Source: an uncultured Collinsella sp. (GTDB lineage Bacteria; Actinomycetota; Coriobacteriia; Coriobacteriales; Coriobacteriaceae). Taken from it: a DNA stretch of 58,392 nt. The notes below the pieces were generated by a model. That model did no database searches and was not told the DNA's origin. It saw only the letters and a list, made by a program, of their open reading frames with translations. The position numbers were made by a program, and so were the translations under genes. Shown one piece after another: positions 17,520-27,301 of the stretch. The number at the start of each line of letters is the position of its first letter. The first letter of the stretch is position 1. The stretch spans positions 1 to 58,392 of the forward strand of contig CAUHHV010000013.1 of assembly GCA_959606065.1 (NCBI GenBank), given 5' to 3'.

Positions 17520-17726
17520 TCTGTGCCCCCTTAGTAGTTCGATTTTGCCACATTGGGCGCGGACCACTCGCGCGGGAGCGCCCGTTCGTGCCTCATGGTG
17601 CGCAACTCGCGCCGAGCGGTATTGCGGTGGCGAAAGATGCCTCCTGCGCTATCGAGAGCTCGGCTATCCTCAGCTTGCCAGTTCGAAAATGGACCCGCCC
17701 CATGATCGAATCTTTATTTCAACTTT

Positions 17727-17776
17727 ACACCTAGGTTTACAGCTGTCTTGTCAGCTGTAAACCTAGGTGTCATACT
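17727..17776 (+). promoter_or_regulatory. Probable NiaR operator and promoter of nadABC-niaR
   Basis: Perfect 19-bp arms at 17727-17745 (ACACCTAGGTTTACAGCTG) and 17752-17770, separated by TCTTGT. A promoter is superimposed: TTGTCA (17748-17753), a 17-bp spacer and CATACT (17771-17776), so repressor binding would block the -35. niaR is the last gene of this operon, making autoregulation by niacin likely. The resemblance to known NiaR sites (a dyad around a TCTTG centre) is from memory. Confidence 0.75.
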
Positions 17777-17811
17777 AAAGCCCCAAGATTCGCCAAAAGA
17801 GAGGGGCCTTG

Positions 17812-18837
17812 ATGGCACAGAGCGCGAACATGGATGCATCGGAGCTTGCACGCGACATTGCGGCCGGCCTGGCATCGGCAACGACGGCAACGGAGCGCGC
17901 GGCATTGGTGCCCGCAGAGCTCGTCGAGGCCATTCAGCAACTTAAAACCCAACGCGACGCGGTGATCCTGGCGCACTACTATGTGGCGCCCGAGGTTCAG
18001 GCTGTGGCCGATTACGTCGGCGACAGCTTCTACCTGGCAAAGCTTGCCAAGAGCCTGCCGCAGCAGACCATCGTGCTGTGCGGCGTGGAGTTTATGGGCG
18101 AGAGCGCCAAGCTGCTCAATCCCACCAAGACCGTGCTGCTGCCCGAGCCGGGTGCGGACTGTCCCATGGCGCACATGGTCAAGCGCGAGACGGTCGATGC
18201 GGCGCGCGCCGAGTACGGCGACGACCTGGCCGTGGTCTGCTACGTCAACTCCACGGTCGAGATCAAGAGCTGGAGTGACGTGTGCGTTACCAGCTCAAAC
18301 GCCGTCAAGATCGTCTCCGAGCTGCCGCAGCAGCACATCTTGTTCATTCCCGACCAGAACCTGGGCCGCTTCGTAGCCGAGCAGGTGCCCCAAAAGCACG
18401 TCATCCTCAACAACGGCTACTGCCCGCGCCATCACATCATCACCGTCGAGCAGATCGTCGACGCGACGGAGGCCCACCCCGACGCGCTCGTGCTGGCGCA
18501 CCCCGAGTGCAAGGCCGACGTCCTGGCCGAGGCCGACTACATCGGCTCCACCGCCGGCATTATCAAGTACGCCGAGGAGTCGGTCGCGAGCGAGTTCATT
18601 ATCGTGACGGTCCGCGGTGTGCTCTACGAGCTCGAGCGCCGCTGCCAGGGCACCGGCAAGAAGTTCTACTTCCCCGCGGTGCAGCCCACCTGCGTCAACA
18701 TGGATCTCATCACGCTCGAAAAGCTCGTGCGCTGCCTGGAGACGGGTGAGGGCGAGGTGCGGATCGGCGTGTCGGACGAGGCTGCCGACCAGGCCAAACT
18801 TACGCTCGACCGCATGCTCGAGTACGCAGCACGCTAG
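17812..18837 (+). CDS. nadA: Quinolinate synthase
   Basis: A 341-residue [4Fe-4S] enzyme condensing iminoaspartate with dihydroxyacetone phosphate to quinolinate, the second step of de novo NAD synthesis. The three cluster cysteines are seen in LCGVEFMGESAK, GYCPRHHII and PTCVNMDLI, and AHYYVAPEVQ is the conserved substrate loop. ATG 17812 has GAGAGGGG upstream; a TTG one codon earlier is possible. It is the first gene of the nad operon and lies behind the NiaR-type operator. Confidence 0.95.
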   Translation: MAQSANMDASELARDIAAGLASATTATERAALVPAELVEAIQQLKTQRDAVILAHYYVAPEVQAVADYVGDSFYLAKLAKSLPQQTIVLCGVEFMGESAKLLNPTKTVLLPEPGADCPMAHMVKRETVDAARAEYGDDLAVVCYVNSTVEIKSWSDVCVTSSNAVKIVSELPQQHILFIPDQNLGRFVAEQVPQKHVILNNGYCPRHHIITVEQIVDATEAHPDALVLAHPECKADVLAEADYIGSTAGIIKYAEESVASEFIIVTVRGVLYELERRCQGTGKKFYFPAVQPTCVNMDLITLEKLVRCLETGEGEVRIGVSDEAADQAKLTLDRMLEYAAR

Positions 18838-18840
18838 AAC

Positions 18841-18875
18841 AATGTGGCATGAGGGACGGTTTCTTATGTCACATT
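18841..18875 (+). repeat. Imperfect hairpin between nadA and nadB
   Basis: AATGTGGCAT (18841-18850) pairs with ATGTCACATT (18866-18875) with one mismatch around a 15-nt loop. It sits in the nadA-nadB gap and could affect relative expression; it resembles remnants of the short palindromic repeats found elsewhere in the window. Confidence 0.4.
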
Positions 18876-18892
18876 CAAGGGAGAGGATTCCT

Positions 18893-20269
18893 GTGGAAAC
18901 CAAGCAATACCCCGATATGGAGTGCGACGTCGTCATTGCCGGCTGCGGCGTAGCGGGCCTGTACGCGGCGCTCAACCTGCCGACGAGCACGCGCGTGATC
19001 ATGCTCTCCAAGGGCGCGGTCGACGAGTGCGATTCGATGCTCGCGCAGGGCGGCATCTGCGTGCTGCCCGAGGGCTCGGACTACGATGCCTTCTTTGAGG
19101 ACACCATGCACGCCGGCCATTACGAGAACCGCCGCGAGAGCGTCGACATCATGATTCGCTCGAGCCGCTCGGTCATCAACGACCTGCTGGCGATGGGCGT
19201 GGACTTTGAGCGCAAGGCCGATGGCGGCCTCGACTTTACCCGCGAGGGCGCGCACAGCCGCCCGCGCATCGCCTTCCATGCCGACATTACGGGCAAGGAG
19301 ATCACGACCAAGCTGCTCCAGGCCGTCCGTAAGCTGGACAACGTGCAGATTCTTGAGCACGTGGCCATGACCGACATCCTGACGGGCGAGCGTGGCGGCG
19401 CCACGGTGTGCACCGGCGTCGTCGCCGTTCCCGTGGACGAGGACAACTCGGTTCGTCCCGCCGACGAGCTGGCAAATGCCGTCGAGGGCGTGCATACCGG
19501 CGAGCCGTTTGAGATTCATGCTCGCCACACGTTGTGGGCGACGGGCGGTATCGGCGGCGTATACGACCACTCGACCAACTACCCGCAGCTCACGGGCGAT
19601 GCCTGCTACATCGCTCAGGAGCATGGCATTAAGATGGAGCACCTGGACTACGTGCAGATTCACCCCACGGGTCTGTTCTCGCCGCAGCCGGGCCGCACCT
19701 TCCTGATCAGCGAGAGCTGCCGCGGCGAGGGCGCGATTTTGCTCAACGCCGCCGGCGAGCGCTTTACCGACGAGCTGCAGCCGCGCGACGTGGTCGCCGC
19801 CGCTATTCGCGAGCAGATGAAGCAGGACGGTACCGAGCACGAGTGGCTGAGCTTTGCCCCCGTCGAGCGCGACGTGGTGACCGGGCACTTTGCCAACATT
19901 CGCGCGCGCTGCCTGGAGGACGGCCGCGACATCTTGGACGAGCCCATCCCCGTTACGCCTACGCAGCACTACTTTATGGGCGGCGTGTGGGTCGACAAGG
20001 ACGGCCGCACCTCGATGCCCGAGCTCTACGCAGCCGGTGAGACGGCCTGCAACGGCGTGCACGGCAAGAATCGCCTGGCTTCCAACAGCCTGCTCGAGGC
20101 GCTGGTCTGGGGTCGTCGCGCCGCGTGGTACATGCGCACCGGCGAGTCGCTCGCCGTGGAGCAGGCGGGCGAGCCCGCGCTCGACGGGCGTCATCGCGCC
20201 CTGAGCGCCGACTCCCTGGCAATCGATGATTTGGCCCGTGCCGCCGGCACGCAGGCCGTGGAGGAGTAG
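18893..20269 (+). CDS. nadB: L-aspartate oxidase
   Basis: A 458-residue flavoprotein oxidising L-aspartate to iminoaspartate, the substrate of NadA. The FAD-binding motif VVIAGCGVAGLYAALN is at the N-terminus. LAQGGICV, GRTFLISESCRGEGA and the C-terminal GETACNGVHGKNRLASNSL are typical of NadB/succinate dehydrogenase-type flavoproteins. It is shorter than many NadB (about 520-540), lacking most of the helical C-terminal extension. GTG 18893 has GGGAGAGG at good spacing; ATG 18866 is the alternative, but it lies inside the hairpin. Confidence 0.9.
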   Translation: METKQYPDMECDVVIAGCGVAGLYAALNLPTSTRVIMLSKGAVDECDSMLAQGGICVLPEGSDYDAFFEDTMHAGHYENRRESVDIMIRSSRSVINDLLAMGVDFERKADGGLDFTREGAHSRPRIAFHADITGKEITTKLLQAVRKLDNVQILEHVAMTDILTGERGGATVCTGVVAVPVDEDNSVRPADELANAVEGVHTGEPFEIHARHTLWATGGIGGVYDHSTNYPQLTGDACYIAQEHGIKMEHLDYVQIHPTGLFSPQPGRTFLISESCRGEGAILLNAAGERFTDELQPRDVVAAAIREQMKQDGTEHEWLSFAPVERDVVTGHFANIRARCLEDGRDILDEPIPVTPTQHYFMGGVWVDKDGRTSMPELYAAGETACNGVHGKNRLASNSLLEALVWGRRAAWYMRTGESLAVEQAGEPALDGRHRALSADSLAIDDLARAAGTQAVEE

Positions 20270-20272
20270 ACC

Positions 20273-21133
20273 ATGAATCCCATTACCATGAAGCTCGTCG
20301 TCGATGATCTGATTTTGCAGGCTCTGCGCGAGGACATCACGTTTGAGGACGTGAGTACGGCGAGCGTGTGCCCCACGGCGCGCCCCGCTACCGTTGAGCT
20401 CATCGCCAAGGCCGATGGCATCATCGCGGGCTTGGATGTGTTCGCCCGCACCTTTGAGCTGCTGGATTCGCAGAGCTCGGTGCTGTTTGATGTTGCCGAC
20501 GGTGACGAGGTGCACGCCGGCGACCACGTGGGCCAGGTGCGCGGCGATGCGCGCGTGCTGCTTTCGGGCGAGCGCGTGGCGCTCAACTACCTGCAGCGCA
20601 TGAGCGGTATCGCTACCTATACGCACAGAATGGCAGCGGCGCTCGAGGGTACCAAGACCGTGCTTGTCGACACACGCAAGACCACGCCGGGCATGCGCGT
20701 TTTCGAGAAGGCGGCGGTTGAGATCGGCGGCGGCAGCAACCATCGCTACAACCTGTCGACGGCCGTCATGCTCAAGGACAACCACATCGACGCCGCCGGT
20801 GGCGTGGCGCGCGCGATTGAGATGGCGCGCGCCCATGCATCGTTTACCACGACGGTCGAGATCGAGTGCGAGAACCTGGACATGGTGCGCGAGGCCGTGG
20901 AAGCCGGCGCCGACATCATCATGTTCGACAACATGACCCACGACGACATGGCCGCCGCTATCGAGCTTATCGCCGGTCGCGCCAAGACTGAGTGTTCGGG
21001 CAATGTGGACGCCAGCAATATTCGCGCCCTGGCCGATCTGGGCGTCGACTTTATTAGCTCGGGCGCGCTGACACACTCCGCCCCGATCCTCGACCTCTCG
21101 CTTAAGCACCTGCGTCTGCTGGACGGTAAATAA
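20273..21133 (+). CDS. nadC: Nicotinate-nucleotide pyrophosphorylase (carboxylating)
   Basis: A 286-residue quinolinate phosphoribosyltransferase converting quinolinate and PRPP to nicotinate mononucleotide. Visible motifs are ERVALNYLQRMSGIAT, DTRKTTPGMR, GGGSNHRYNL, LKDNHI and the C-terminal DFISSGALTHS. GGAGGAG inside the end of nadB serves as ribosome binding site. Its stop overlaps the niaR start (TAATG). Confidence 0.95.
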   Translation: MNPITMKLVVDDLILQALREDITFEDVSTASVCPTARPATVELIAKADGIIAGLDVFARTFELLDSQSSVLFDVADGDEVHAGDHVGQVRGDARVLLSGERVALNYLQRMSGIATYTHRMAAALEGTKTVLVDTRKTTPGMRVFEKAAVEIGGGSNHRYNLSTAVMLKDNHIDAAGGVARAIEMARAHASFTTTVEIECENLDMVREAVEAGADIIMFDNMTHDDMAAAIELIAGRAKTECSGNVDASNIRALADLGVDFISSGALTHSAPILDLSLKHLRLLDGK

Positions 21134-21678
21134 TGAACGCCCGCGAGCGCCGTCGTGCCATCATGGGCGTGCTCGAGGGAGCCAGGGAGCCCGTTTCGGG
21201 CAGCGCACTTGCCCGCGAGGTTGGCGTGAGCCGCCAGGTCGTGGTTCAGGATATTGCCCTGTTGCGCGCCGATGGGCACGATGTCGTGGCAACCAACCGC
21301 GGCTACGTGCTGCAGGAGGCCCCCAGCAGCCCCGCCGTGCCCACGCGCTTGGTCAAGGTTCGCCACAGCGTGGAGCAGGCAGGCGATGAGCTCACGAGTA
21401 TCGTCGACGCCGGCGGCGCCGTGCTCAACGTGATCGTCAATCACCGCGTGTACGGTAAGATCACGGCCGACCTGGACATTCGCAATCGTCGCGATGTTGA
21501 GCGCTACCTGCACGATATCGAGAGCGGCAAGAGCTTTCCACTATTAACGGTGACGAGCGGCTATCACTTCCATCGCATTGCGGCAGAGGATGAGCAAACC
21601 CTCGACGAGATCGAGGCCATGCTCAAGGAGAAGGGCTACCTTGCCGATTTAATGCCCTACGAGGATGATTTGTCCTAG
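21133..21678 (+). CDS. niaR: Niacin-responsive transcriptional repressor NiaR (HTH_11 + 3H domain)
   Basis: A 181-residue repressor. The N-terminal HTH_11 winged helix is at about 5-60 (GSALAREVGVSRQVVVQDIALL). The C-terminal 3H domain has its histidines in VRHSVEQ, VNHRVYG and GYHFH. Family members sense nicotinic acid and repress NAD synthesis or niacin uptake genes. It overlaps nadC by one base, and the 19-bp-arm operator lies upstream of nadA, consistent with feedback control of the whole operon. Confidence 0.92.
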   Translation: MNARERRRAIMGVLEGAREPVSGSALAREVGVSRQVVVQDIALLRADGHDVVATNRGYVLQEAPSSPAVPTRLVKVRHSVEQAGDELTSIVDAGGAVLNVIVNHRVYGKITADLDIRNRRDVERYLHDIESGKSFPLLTVTSGYHFHRIAAEDEQTLDEIEAMLKEKGYLADLMPYEDDLS

Positions 21679-21687
21679 AACACATGC

Positions 21688-21725
21688 AAAAGGAGGCCTC
21701 CGCGGCGATGCGGAGGCCTCCTTTT
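21688..21725. terminator. Bidirectional terminator after niaR
   Basis: Perfect 16-bp arms AAAAGGAGGCCTCCGC (21688-21703) and GCGGAGGCCTCCTTTT (21710-21725), with T and A runs at the two ends. It lies between convergent niaR and ferredoxin genes and can serve both. Confidence 0.85.
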
Positions 21726-21764
21726 GTGCACGGTGTACTTGTGAGTGTGCAAGCGGGGGAGTTG

Positions 21765-21950
21765 TTACTCCTCGACGATCTCGGTGATCGCGCCGGCGGG
21801 GCAAGCGTCCTGGCAAGCGCCACAGGCGACGCAGGAGTCCTCGTCAGCGACGGTGGCGACGTCCTGGAGCTCCAGAACGCCAGCGGGGCAGGAGTCGACG
21901 CAAACGCCACAAGCGATGCACTCGTCGGCATCAATTACGGGATGAGCCAT
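21765..21950 (-). CDS. 2[4Fe-4S] ferredoxin
   Basis: A 61-residue clostridial-type ferredoxin. Two cluster motifs are clear: C11-C14-C17-C21 (CIACGVCVDSCP) and C40-C43-C46-C50 (CVACGACQDACP). It is a low-potential electron carrier. The start at 21950 has GAGAGGAAA upstream and begins just before the first motif; a longer reading adds a non-conserved N-terminus. It is divergent from dnaK across a 658-bp gap. Confidence 0.93.
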   Translation of the reverse strand: MAHPVIDADECIACGVCVDSCPAGVLELQDVATVADEDSCVACGACQDACPAGAITEIVEE

Positions 21951-22171
21951 GGTAGTTTCCTCTCTGTTGACCGACGCTACAGGCGATGCGCGTCGGTTTG
22001 ATTCGGGCAAAAACATACCACGGGAGCGACCGTTTGCAATACCCTCTGGCCGGCATCTTCATACCGTTCGCCGAGTATGCCAAGGTTTACTAAAAAACGC
22101 GCAGGTGGGGCCGTTGAGCTGCGCAAATGTTAGCTATAGGTGACTTGTAATATTGACCTATTGAGCGCGCC

Positions 22172-22350
22172 TGCGGAAAGGGCATCCCGTTATTTGGCCG
22201 AAAACCGGGTCGCAGTTTCCGGTTGGGCCCGCTAGCGGAAACTGCGACCCGGTATCAGCTCTCAAAACGGGATACGGTTTCCGGTTGAGCCTTCAGACGG
22301 AAACTGCGACCCGGAATCCACGCTCAAACCGGGATGCGCTTGCCGCAAGA
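22172..22350. repeat. GTTTCC/GGAAAC hairpin array, family A, copy 2
   Basis: It contains perfect 17-bp arms CCGGGTCGCAGTTTCCG (22205-22221) and CGGAAACTGCGACCCGG (22236-22252), then a second unit with ACGGTTTCCGG and a further CGGAAACTGCGACCCGG. Relative to copy 1 the stem changes G-C to A-T with compensation. It occupies the middle of the ferredoxin-dnaK gap (21951-22608); apart from this array and the heat-shock element I see nothing else there. Confidence 0.75.
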
Positions 22351-22473
22351 CGGCCCCCAGGCACCCCCGGACGCAAACCTCAGCCATCTCTACATAGATC
22401 TCAATAGATTTGCCGAGAACTCAATCAGCGCATCTACCTGCGCATTTAAGAACCTAAACTCTCAGCAATAAGA

Positions 22474-22507
22474 AATCTTATATGAATTGACTTAGATTTT
22501 GTATATT
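22474..22507 (+). promoter_or_regulatory. dnaK heat-shock promoter element (probable HspR operator)
   Basis: AATCTTATAT (22474-22483), 5 nt, GACTTAGATT (22489-22498): an imperfect dyad with ends AATCT/AGATT. The same two half-sites with the same 5-nt spacer lie upstream of clpB (31621-31645). A -10-like TATATT follows at 22502. HspR is encoded in this operon and is the natural candidate; the classic HAIR sequence (CTTGAGT-N7-ACTCAAG) is only partly matched. Confidence 0.7.
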
Positions 22508-22608
22508 CCAGCCCATAAGGGGATACACTACATCCTGAAAGACAAGCCGAAGCGCCGCGCGACAGACCGTCGAGGCGACGCGAACGCAAAAGAGAGAGGG
22601 AATTTCTA

Positions 22609-24501
<1,893 letters not shown>

Positions 24502-24503
24502 TC

Positions 24504-25346
24504 ATGTCCGCCCGTAAAGCTCGCACGGAGGCGGCCGCCGCTGGCGCCGCCCCCGTTGACTCTGAGGAGAAGGACGTGAAGATTCCCGTAGAGGCCGTCG
24601 ACGATACCGAGGCCAACGAGGCCCCGGCCGCCGAGGCTGCCGAGAACCAGGTAGAGGATTCCAACAAGGAGGCGACGATGACCGAGGACGAGATGGTGGA
24701 AGCCGCTATCCGCGCCGGTGAAGAAGCCGCCGACAACGACTTTAAGCTCAAGTTCGAGCAGGCCCAAAAGGAGCTTGCCGACGTGCGCCGTGAGCTCGAT
24801 GCTGCGGCAGAGGCTCAGAAGGCCGCCGAGGACAAGGCAAAGGACGCCACCGAGCGTACCGCCCGTCTGCAGGCCGACTGGGAGAACTTCCGTCGCCGCA
24901 CCGCCAATGAGCGTATCGCCGAGCGCGAGCGCGCGACCGAGAAGCTTGTCACCGCGCTGCTGCCGGTGATCGACGATATCGAGCGCGCGATCGACCATGC
25001 CCGCAGCCAAGAGCTTTCCGACGACTTTAAGCAGTTCGTCGATGGCGTTGACGCGGTTCATGCCAAGCTGCTCGACGTGTTTGCGCACGAGGGCGTTGAG
25101 CCCATCGACCCCAAGGGCGAGGCGTTCGATCCGCTCGAGCACCAGGCTGTGGGTCGCGTCGAGGACGCATCGCAGTACGACGAGACCGTCAACGACGTGT
25201 ACCAGAAGGGCTACCGCATGGCGGATCGTATTTTGCGTTCCGCGATGGTGACGGTGACCTACGGTGGCGAGAAGCGCCCCGCACCGGAGCCCGAAGCGGC
25301 GCCCGAGGATGCTGCGGCCGATACGGCCGAGAGCACCGAGGAGTAA
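24504..25346 (+). CDS. grpE: Nucleotide exchange factor GrpE
   Basis: A 280-residue GrpE, exchanging nucleotide on DnaK. The conserved part is at about 110-250: long helix ARLQADWENFRRRTANER, then ITPLLPVID-like TALLPVIDDIERAI, EGVEPIDPKGEAFDPLEHQAV and the final QKGYRMADRILRSAMVTV. The first 60-70 residues are Ala/Glu-rich and disordered. The start is 2 nt after the dnaK stop and lacks a strong ribosome binding site. An internal ATG at 24679 has CAAGGAGG at good spacing, so a shorter form may also be made. Confidence 0.92.
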   Translation: MSARKARTEAAAAGAAPVDSEEKDVKIPVEAVDDTEANEAPAAEAAENQVEDSNKEATMTEDEMVEAAIRAGEEAADNDFKLKFEQAQKELADVRRELDAAAEAQKAAEDKAKDATERTARLQADWENFRRRTANERIAERERATEKLVTALLPVIDDIERAIDHARSQELSDDFKQFVDGVDAVHAKLLDVFAHEGVEPIDPKGEAFDPLEHQAVGRVEDASQYDETVNDVYQKGYRMADRILRSAMVTVTYGGEKRPAPEPEAAPEDAAADTAESTEE

Positions 25347-25351
25347 TTGAG

Positions 25352-25385
25352 AAGGGCCCCGGGGCAACACCCGGGGCCCTTTCTG
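25352..25385 (+). terminator. Terminator between grpE and dnaJ
   Basis: AAGGGCCCCGGG and CCCGGGGCCCTT flank a short loop, followed by TCT. It probably reduces readthrough from dnaK-grpE into dnaJ-hspR. Confidence 0.75.
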
Positions 25386-25453
25386 ACCTAGTGCCATATG
25401 AAAGCATGAGCCGCCGTCCGCTGGACGGCGGATGAAACAGGAGAGGAGCTACG

Positions 25454-26419
25454 ATGGCTGCAGGCAAAACCTTCTATGACATCCTGGGCGTATCCAAGAG
25501 CGCCTCCGACAAAGAGATCAAGAGCGCGTTTCGCAAGCTCGCGCAAAAATATCACCCCGATGCCGGCGGCGACGAGGCCAAGTTTAAGGAGATTAGCGAG
25601 GCCTACGAGACGCTTTCGGACGAGAAGAAGCGCAAAGAGTACGACCAGATGCTCATGTTTGGCGGCATGCCGGGCGCGGGCGGCGCGTATGGCGGTGGCT
25701 ACGGCGCCGGTGCCGGCGCGAGCGGCTGGGGCGATATCTTCGACAGCATCTTTAGCGGCAACGGCGCCTGGGGCAGCGATTGGGGCTCGGGCTTTGCCGG
25801 GGCCGCGGGCGCTGCCGGTGCGGGCGCGGGCCGCAGCCGTGCTCGCAAGGGCGGCGACCTGTCGCTGACCGTCGATGTGACGGCCGAGGACGCGTTTCGC
25901 GGTGTGACGCACAAGGTCACCTACCGCATTCCCTCGACGGGCGAACAGCAGACCATTACGGTCTCGGTGCCCGCGGGCGCGGTCGACGGCGGCAAGCTGC
26001 GCTACAAACGTCGCGGCGAGTATGGCGTTGCCGGTGGCGAGCGCGGCGACCTGGTCGTGACCACACATGTGGAGGAGCACCCGCTGTTTAAGCGCAAAGG
26101 CGCCGACGTGACCATGGAGGTACCGGTCTCGGTCTACGAGGCGGCGCTCGGCTGCACGGTGGACGTGCCCACGCCCGGCGGTGCGACGGTTCGTTTGAAA
26201 GTGCCTGCGGGCACCCAGACGGGCAAGAAGTTCCGCTTTAAAGAGATGGGCGCGACCGACGTTAAGCACCGTGGCCGTACGGGCGCGCTGCTCGTCGAGA
26301 TCAAGGTGCAGGTTCCCACGAACCTGTCCGATGACGAGCGCGATGCCATGACCAAGCTGCGCGAGGCCGACACGCGCGACTATCGCGAGAAGGTCAATCG
26401 TTACAAGGCGACGTACTAG
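25454..26419 (+). CDS. DnaJ/CbpA-type co-chaperone without zinc finger
   Basis: A 321-residue J-domain protein. The J domain (1-70) includes the HPD triad H34-P35-D36 in KYHPDAGG. A Gly/Ala-rich linker follows (about 72-135), then the DnaJ C-terminal domains (SLTVDVTAEDAFRGVTHKV onward). No CXXCXGXG repeats are present, so this is a class II/CbpA-like form rather than a zinc-finger DnaJ. Its place before hspR matches the actinobacterial heat-shock operon. GAGAGGAG precedes the ATG. Confidence 0.9.
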   Translation: MAAGKTFYDILGVSKSASDKEIKSAFRKLAQKYHPDAGGDEAKFKEISEAYETLSDEKKRKEYDQMLMFGGMPGAGGAYGGGYGAGAGASGWGDIFDSIFSGNGAWGSDWGSGFAGAAGAAGAGAGRSRARKGGDLSLTVDVTAEDAFRGVTHKVTYRIPSTGEQQTITVSVPAGAVDGGKLRYKRRGEYGVAGGERGDLVVTTHVEEHPLFKRKGADVTMEVPVSVYEAALGCTVDVPTPGGATVRLKVPAGTQTGKKFRFKEMGATDVKHRGRTGALLVEIKVQVPTNLSDDERDAMTKLREADTRDYREKVNRYKATY

Positions 26420-26491
26420 GGCGGTTGCGGCGCACGCCCACGCCCGCGGGCTTATGATGGACGATAACGAGACGGAAAGGGGTCAGGTAGC

Positions 26492-26908
26492 ATGGCCGAG
26501 GACAATAGGAACAAACCGCTGTACATGATCAGCGTGGCAGCCGAGCTGACCGGCATGCATCCGCAGACTCTGCGCGTCTACGAGTCCAAGGGCCTGGTGA
26601 ATCCCCAGCGCTCGGGCGGCAACACGCGTCTGTATTCGCGTGCCGATATCGAGCGCTTGGAGCTCATCAACCAGCTGACCGATGAGGGCATCAACCTTGC
26701 CGGCGTGGTGCGTATCCTCGATATGAAGGAGCGTGCCGAGGAGCGCGAGCGCGAGAACGAGAAGCTCCGCGCCCGCGTTCGCCAGCTCGAGGACGAGCTA
26801 CACGAGTACAAGATGCAGAAGAAGATCACCGCCCTGGCTCCGCGCGACGGCTCGGTTAACCCCGAACAGGTCATGCGCAAGCTACTGGGCGCCGGCGGGG
26901 ATCTCTAG
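26492..26908 (+). CDS. hspR: Heat-shock repressor HspR (MerR family)
   Basis: A 138-residue MerR-type regulator. The N-terminal HTH starts MISVAAELTGMHPQTLRVYESKGL (about 13-35) with the MerR wing NTRLYSRADIERL. A long charged coiled coil (about 75-115) follows for dimerisation. In actinobacteria HspR with DnaK as co-repressor shuts off dnaK and clpB operons. Here it is the last gene of the dnaK locus, and the shared dyad upstream of dnaK and clpB is its likely target. AAAGGGG precedes the ATG. Confidence 0.92.
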   Translation: MAEDNRNKPLYMISVAAELTGMHPQTLRVYESKGLVNPQRSGGNTRLYSRADIERLELINQLTDEGINLAGVVRILDMKERAEERERENEKLRARVRQLEDELHEYKMQKKITALAPRDGSVNPEQVMRKLLGAGGDL

Positions 26909-26939
26909 GTTCCGCCGTTCTGCCGACCGGCGGACCGGC

Positions 26940-27078
26940 CGACGCTGCGCGACGTCCAGAGCGACAATTTGTCATTCAAAAGGCAAGGCATGACCAGAAG
27001 GTCTATGCCTTGCCTTTTTCATGCCAACTTGTTCGCTCTGGACGTCGCTCGCTGTCCGTCCTCTACCTGCGGCGCTGC
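26940..27078. repeat. Long palindromic repeat, family B, copy 2
   Basis: Homologous to 204-342 and, like it, about 30-40 nt after a gene 3' end. The core arms are AAAAGGCAAGGCATGACC and GGTCTATGCCTTGCCTTTTT around AGAA. The outer arms are around CTGCGCGACGTCCAGAGCGA and TCGCTCTGGACGTCGCTCGC. Several stem bases differ from copy 1 but remain paired. It and the next family D fragment occupy most of the gap 26909-27301. Confidence 0.75.
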
Positions 27079-27100
27079 CTTGCTCCGGATGCGGTAGGGT

Positions 27101-27143
27101 AGTCATTGGGGACGTTCTTAAATGACTAGTCGAAAGGGACGCT
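27101..27143. repeat. Partial copy of palindromic repeat family D
   Basis: AGTCATTGGGGACGTTCTT (27101-27119) then AATGACTAGTCG. The first 19 bases match the left arm of the full inverted repeat at 43354-43407 with one difference; the right arm is missing. Confidence 0.55.
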
Positions 27144-27301
27144 CTTGCACAAAATCTTCCGGCCTTCGACCGGCACGTCCTTTACTTTACTGAGATAAAG
27201 TGAACGTACAGATTCGTAACCCGCTGGCAACCGTTCTATGGCACGATATTGAACGAATGTATGCTATGCGCCCAAATCTTTTGGGCAGAGTGGGAGACAG
27301 T

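Noticed and set aside
27200..27301. Longer N-terminus of the hydratase from GTG 27200
   Set aside because: Codon use there is unlike the rest of the gene, no ribosome site precedes the GTG, and a good one precedes ATG 27302.
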